DNA of 64,000 nucleotides from Nyssa sinensis. Its lineage: Eukaryota; Streptophyta; Magnoliopsida; Cornales; Nyssaceae. Location: assembly GCA_008638375.1 (NCBI GenBank), contig CM018048.1:4463440-4527439 (forward strand), read 5' to 3'. A program made the position numbers and the translations under genes. Numbering within the stretch: the stretch's first letter is position 1; each line of letters opens with the position of its first letter. Shown in pieces: positions 59,854 to 64,000 of this stretch. Under the pieces are notes generated by a model. The model saw nothing but the letters and a program-made list of their open reading frames with translations, was not told where the DNA came from and did not search any database.

Positions 59854-60310
59854 GTTAGATATATAAAAAGAGAATGAAAAGAGATGATAACATTAATTAT
59901 GAAAGAGAAGAAAGAAGAGCGTTATTCTTCTTTTATGTTTGAATAATAAATGAAGAAAATAATAATGTAATTCTCTCATTTTGTTTGAAAATAATAGAAG
60001 AAAGAAATGAAAGAAAATAAATATATTACTATTATGTCTTGAGATAGATGTATTTTTTTATTTTTTTCATTATAATTTTAATATTAGAATTAGTATTATA
60101 AAATTTTCATTAAAAGCTCTCTCCTTTTTTTTTTTTTTTTTTTTCTTCTGTCTCAATCCATTTTTTGAAAAAGAACAAATTGAATAAAATAAGAGTTAAG
60201 ATGTCATTTCCTCTCCCTCCATCACCCTTTCTTTTCTTTCCTAATTTAAAACAAGTAAAAAATAACATTTCCCTCGTTCCTCCTTTGTTTTCAAATCCTT
60301 CTATCCAAAC
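59854..60310. mobile_element. MITE-like dispersed repeat, copy 2
   Basis: Same landmarks in the same order and orientation as the element at 3473-3944, with a longer T-run at about 60127-60143. The right end, reverse-complemented, is GTTTGGATAGAAGGATTTG. The left end is decayed. Confidence 0.65.
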
Positions 60311-62160
60311 AAAGTTTAATATTTTCTCCTATCTATAATGAGTAATGCTATTCTTATTACTAAAATTGTTTATTTTACTAAAATTGTTTACTTTCATGAG
60401 TTGACATTGTTGTATTGATTAGATATCACATGATGTTACATCATGATATGATATTCAGTCATTACAACACTGCCAACTCATGAAGGTAAACACTTTTAAT
60501 AGAACTTTTAAGTAAGTCTAGCATTATTGATCTATAATATATGTCTATTGTATATATCCTATCAGATGAGTAAGGGCTATTGGTTAATAATATAATTTAA
60601 AACTTTGGTAAAGATTACATAATTTTTTTTTGGATAAATTAAACTGAAGTTTTTTTAAAACTTTTGACAATTATATTCACTTCTTTTATTTCTTTTTGAC
60701 AAATTATAATTATCTCCTTCAATTTAATTTATTTTTTAATGATAAAACTGTCCTGTCATGTTTCTCTTTTAAGATAATTAGACTTAACTTCTTTAAATTT
60801 TTTTTAATAATTACAGATAATTTTTTATAATTTCTAAAATAACATTTTATGTAAAATGACTATTTACCGCTTATTTAAATATTAATATTGTGAGTCGCCT
60901 TCGGCATAATCGGAGTCACTGGAATCAACGTCGTCACGCTTGGGAGTCACCGGAATCGATGACAATCCGACTACTGCTTTCCGATCAAATCAAATCCATT
61001 CAAGCGCTCCTTTGATTGCAGTGCTGGGAAGAGACTACGGGTGTGTGAAACTGGAAGCTCTCAATCCAATTACGATTGAGATTGCGATGCTCTTGATACG
61101 ATTGCAAATTATGATTGCAGCGTTTGGATTGTGAATTGTGATTGCAATGGCTGTAGATACTCGATTTCTCATTTTAATCATCACAGAAATCTCCCATTAT
61201 CTGTTTTTTCAAAAGAATCTGTAATGGGTATCTCAGTTTTCTGTGTAAAATTTAGAACTAAGCTGTATCTTGAACCTATTGATGGGAAGTAAAGTAGAAA
61301 CACCAGCATAATACATGGCTAGGAGGCAACTGGCGCAATTTGACCCAATCCCCTTTGACTGCTCAATCTTTATATGCTAGAAACCACATATGCTCGTATG
61401 GTTGGTGAATGCCGAGTTGTTGAAAATAAGCTTGAAGAAGGGCCGAGCAACATTACCAGGTATGGAGGAATCGTTCAAGTCCACCTTTACTTTTTCATTT
61501 TTGTGTTAAATCACTGTAAATTAATTTTGCTATTGTTATATAGACAATTTTTTTAATGTGAGATGCGCAAATGATTTCATGTGTATGTAAGTGGACACAC
61601 ACATATATCAACATTTCTTGACATGGCCACTGCAGTTGTAATTGCAAATAGCTAAGAGATTATTATGCTTTTTTTATTTTTTTTTAATTAAAAATGTATA
61701 AAGAATTGGTGGTTTGATCTCTTCACTGGTTTGCACAGTAGACGTGTTCAGGTTGATAATTTTTGCGTCTTTGTGGCTTTGGATTGTTATATGGTTTGGA
61801 AGATTTGTATATCTTGTTTGAAAGATTTTTTAGTGGTCTGGATTTTTTTTTTTTCTAATTTTTATGCTATCCTTTAATTAGAATACCCAGAGAGTAGATT
61901 AGGAGGAGAGAGGCATAACAGGTTTTAAATTTTAGAGAGATTTTTTTTAAGTGATAGATTAAATCATGTGTTTCAATTTAAGAGAGTGAGATTTTAGAAA
62001 GATATATATTTTAATAAAGAAATTTTAGAGAGATATTAAATATATTTTTTAGAGTTATTATATTAGGAAATTTTTTTATAGAGATATTAAAGATATAATT
62101 TTAGAGTTAAATTAGAAAAAAAATTCAAGAGAGAAAATTTTGTTAGGGAGAATTTGCATG
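60311..62160. other. Intergenic region with two weak gene-like stretches
   Basis: 60895-61140 is less AT-rich and may encode a short peptide from ATG 60940. 61374-61460 reads 'MLETTYARMVGECRVVENKL' and ends at a donor-like CCAG|GTATGG. I recognise neither. 61860-62155 is a run of variants of 'ttttagagagat'. Confidence 0.35.
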
Positions 62161-62702
62161 TAGGGGTGTCAATTTTTAACACGACACGACTCGAACACTA
62201 CATGAAGTTAACGGGTTTGGGTTAACATAAATGGCTTTGGATCATAAACGGGTTGACACGTATAACACAATTAACAAACTGGTCGTATTAGGGTTTTACT
62301 AGTGTTAACCCGTTTAACACGACTTAACACTGTTTAATTATAAAATATATTATAAGTTAAGGTAATTCGTCTCACACCTAAATATTTATCAAGGTTTTGA
62401 AATTTTTTATTTATAAAAGAGTTTTCTACTTTGATTTGACCCATATCAAAAGTTATTAAATTTAAAAATTATCTATACATATTAAAAGATAGGTAAATTT
62501 TTTTGTTTAAAAAATAAAAAAATTAAAATAAACGGGTTAAGTGTGTCGATACACGTAACCTGTTTAATAAATGAGTTGGGTTTGGGTTTTGAAACTTGAC
62601 ACGATTAGTTAATAGTGTCGGGTTAGGGTTCACACATATTTTCGAATATGTATGCCTTAACACAATCCAAACACGATACGATAACACAAATTAACACTCC
62701 TA
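62161..62702. mobile_element. hAT-like MITE (542 bp)
   Basis: Ends TAGGGGTGTCAATTTTTAAC and, reverse-complemented, TAGGAGTGTTAATTTGTG. Subterminal 'aacacgacacgac/cgggtt' motifs on both sides. The TAGGGGTG start is shared with the Pack-hAT. The flanking 8-mers (tttgcatg, catatatg) match poorly, so the target duplication is lost or misplaced. Confidence 0.6.
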
Positions 62703-63570
62703 CATATATGGAAGGATGACATTGTTATGTATTTAAAGACAAAATTGGGGGCAATTTTGTCATTTAATCATGGAATGTGAGGGTAGTCTTGTCTTTGCAT
62801 TACTTGTGACGACAAAGTTAGCATTTTAAGTCATTTTTTTCGTTGACATCACGAAGTTATGTTAGTCAATTAATGGTCAATGACGGTAGGAGATAACTTG
62901 TGAGTGTGGGATAATGTTATTTCAGAAATTATTTATTCTCTTTTTGTATTTTTTTCAGTTTTGACAAGCTTTTTCTAATTTTTTTTAAAAAAATTTATAT
63001 ATAAAACTAAATTTAAGGTAAACAAATTGTTTTCATTTTATATATATAAAAAAAGTTTTAATCAATATTTATTTGAAAATAAAAAAAAAAGTTCAAATTT
63101 GAGAAAATGTAAACAAAAAAATAAATATGGAAGGACAATTTCATCATTTTGAAGAAAAAAATTTGAATAAATGGGTGGTAATTGTAACTTATCAAAAAAA
63201 AAAATTGAGAAGATCAATATAATTTGAGAAACTTCAAAAAAATATCAGTGTAACTGTCACAAACCTGAGAAGAAGTTAGTGTAATTTACCTTAATAATTT
63301 TTTTTTTTTCAGGTTCTTGTTCAAACTCAGAGGATTTAGTTCTCTCAAAATTTTGCTATTTCAAGAACTAAACTTGATAATTCCCTTTAATAGATGACAA
63401 ATACGAGTTTTTTTTTTAACCATGACTTGCAATACTTCTGGTCATCCCAAATATACATAGATTTAGCCACAGTAATATCAGTTCATGATGCAGCAAACTC
63501 CCACAAAATTGTACTTAAAATGATAGAAATAATGCATGTCACAAATACTACACACACGATGATCAAGCGC
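62703..63570. other. AT-rich spacer between convergent DC1 genes
   Basis: Poly-A and poly-T rich. No coding or RNA features recognised. Confidence 0.6.
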
Positions 63571-63894
63571 TTAACGTTGCTCATACTTCACCTCAAGTGC
63601 CTTAAACTTTGTTTTCAGCACCGTTACTTTTGCTTCTTGTTCCTCCACCTCTGTTTTCAGTGCCTCTAGTTTTGCTTCTTCGACCTCTACCTCTGTATGA
63701 AGCTTTTCTATCTCTGTCTCTTCCTTTGTAGGAAGCTTTTCTATCTCTTCATGATCTAGTTCAACAAGGGAAGAGCTTGAAACATCTCTAACCATTTCAT
63801 CTGTGTCCTCTTTTACCACATTAGTGGGCGTGTCCAACTCTGTTCCACCATTCTCCCAAGCCAGAGACCACTCTTCCTTTAGTAAATGTATAAC
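63571..63894 (-). CDS. Last exon of a second DC1 gene (coiled-coil tail), gene continues past the window
   Basis: On the minus strand, the acceptor 'ttgcttgtcag' precedes the exon start at 63894. The exon reads 'VIHLLKEEWSLAWENGG', 'DEMVRDVSSSSLVELDHEEI', then Glu/Lys heptads ending 'KALEVKYEQR' and TAA at 63573-63571. It is homologous to exon 2 and the shifted tail of the DC1 gene at 55.8-57.7 kb, including the intron border phrase 'ggttgcttgtcag'. Its DC1 domains must lie beyond 64000. The two genes are convergent paralogues about 6 kb apart. Confidence 0.88.
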   Translation of the reverse strand, partial: VIHLLKEEWSLAWENGGTELDTPTNVVKEDTDEMVRDVSSSSLVELDHEEIEKLPTKEETEIEKLHTEVEVEEAKLEALKTEVEEQEAKVTVLKTKFKALEVKYEQR

Positions 63895-64000
63895 CTGACA
63901 AGCAACCAAAATTAAGAAAACAATTTATCAACAAAAGCAAAATTATAGAGTTAGTGAAAGAAATCATAAATAGAGAGAATCCAATCATAATATATCTTCA

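Noticed and set aside
60940..61556. A two-exon gene between the DC1 paralogues
   Set aside because: A donor-like site and two short frames exist, but I recognise no protein and find no matching acceptor or continuing exon.
62153..62710. Perfect hAT target duplication around the 62-kb MITE
   Set aside because: The flanking 8-mers match at only about half of positions, so only the TIRs are used as evidence.

Overview
This window is plant nuclear DNA, almost certainly from a eudicot. The evidence is GT-AG introns, DC1 zinc-finger and DUF1997 genes, plant-type LINEs with an RNase H tail, chromovirus-like and Copia retroelements, hAT/Harbinger/Mutator-like MITEs, tRNA-derived SINEs, and telo-box plus site II promoter motifs. 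The species cannot be fixed from the sequence alone. Coordinates of spliced genes below were worked out by hand from splice sites, reading phase and remembered family motifs.

Layout. 1-2615: the 3' end of a decayed Ty3/gypsy element, then a 5'-truncated LINE. 4494-17124 (+): a Cwc21/SRRM2-like spliceosomal gene. Its two coding exons are separated by a ~10 kb intron that holds a LINE split by a hAT MITE and a complete but decayed LTR retrotransposon (7632-14512, TSD GAACA) with further insertions inside it. Its second exon carries a 377-bp tandem duplication and five single-base frame breaks. 18036-19678: a large foldback structure of two inverted Mutator-like copies around a SINE. 19976-22910: small MITEs, duplications and microsatellites. 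24330-32562 (-): a DUF1997 gene of at least seven small exons, with a hAT MITE, a solo-LTR-like element and a SINE in its introns. 33000-34830: AT-rich DNA.

34831-52827 is one Copia element with ~1.1 kb LTRs, opened in its RNase H domain by a 10.6-kb insertion (40100-50680, TSD CCAAG). That insertion was itself opened by a 3.56-kb hAT-type element (41767-45327, TSD CCTATGAC) and by a 2.9-kb relative of itself (46426-49351, TSD GTGTC). The hAT-type element carries intron-containing exons of a host RRM gene, so it is a Pack-hAT. It is the most interesting object in the window.

55783-57514 (+) is a DC1 (C1-like zinc finger) gene. The last exon of a convergent paralogue is at 63571-63894 (-). 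A PIF/Harbinger MITE (55072-55499) lies just upstream of the first DC1 gene. Between the pair lie a tiny TRIM/SMART-like element, a second copy of the MITE seen near 3.5 kb, and a hAT-like MITE.

The likely functional host genes are the Cwc21-like splicing factor (if the frame breaks are sequence errors), the DUF1997 protein and the DC1 pair. Most of the rest is transposon-derived, and the insertions can be ordered in time from their nesting and target-site duplications.
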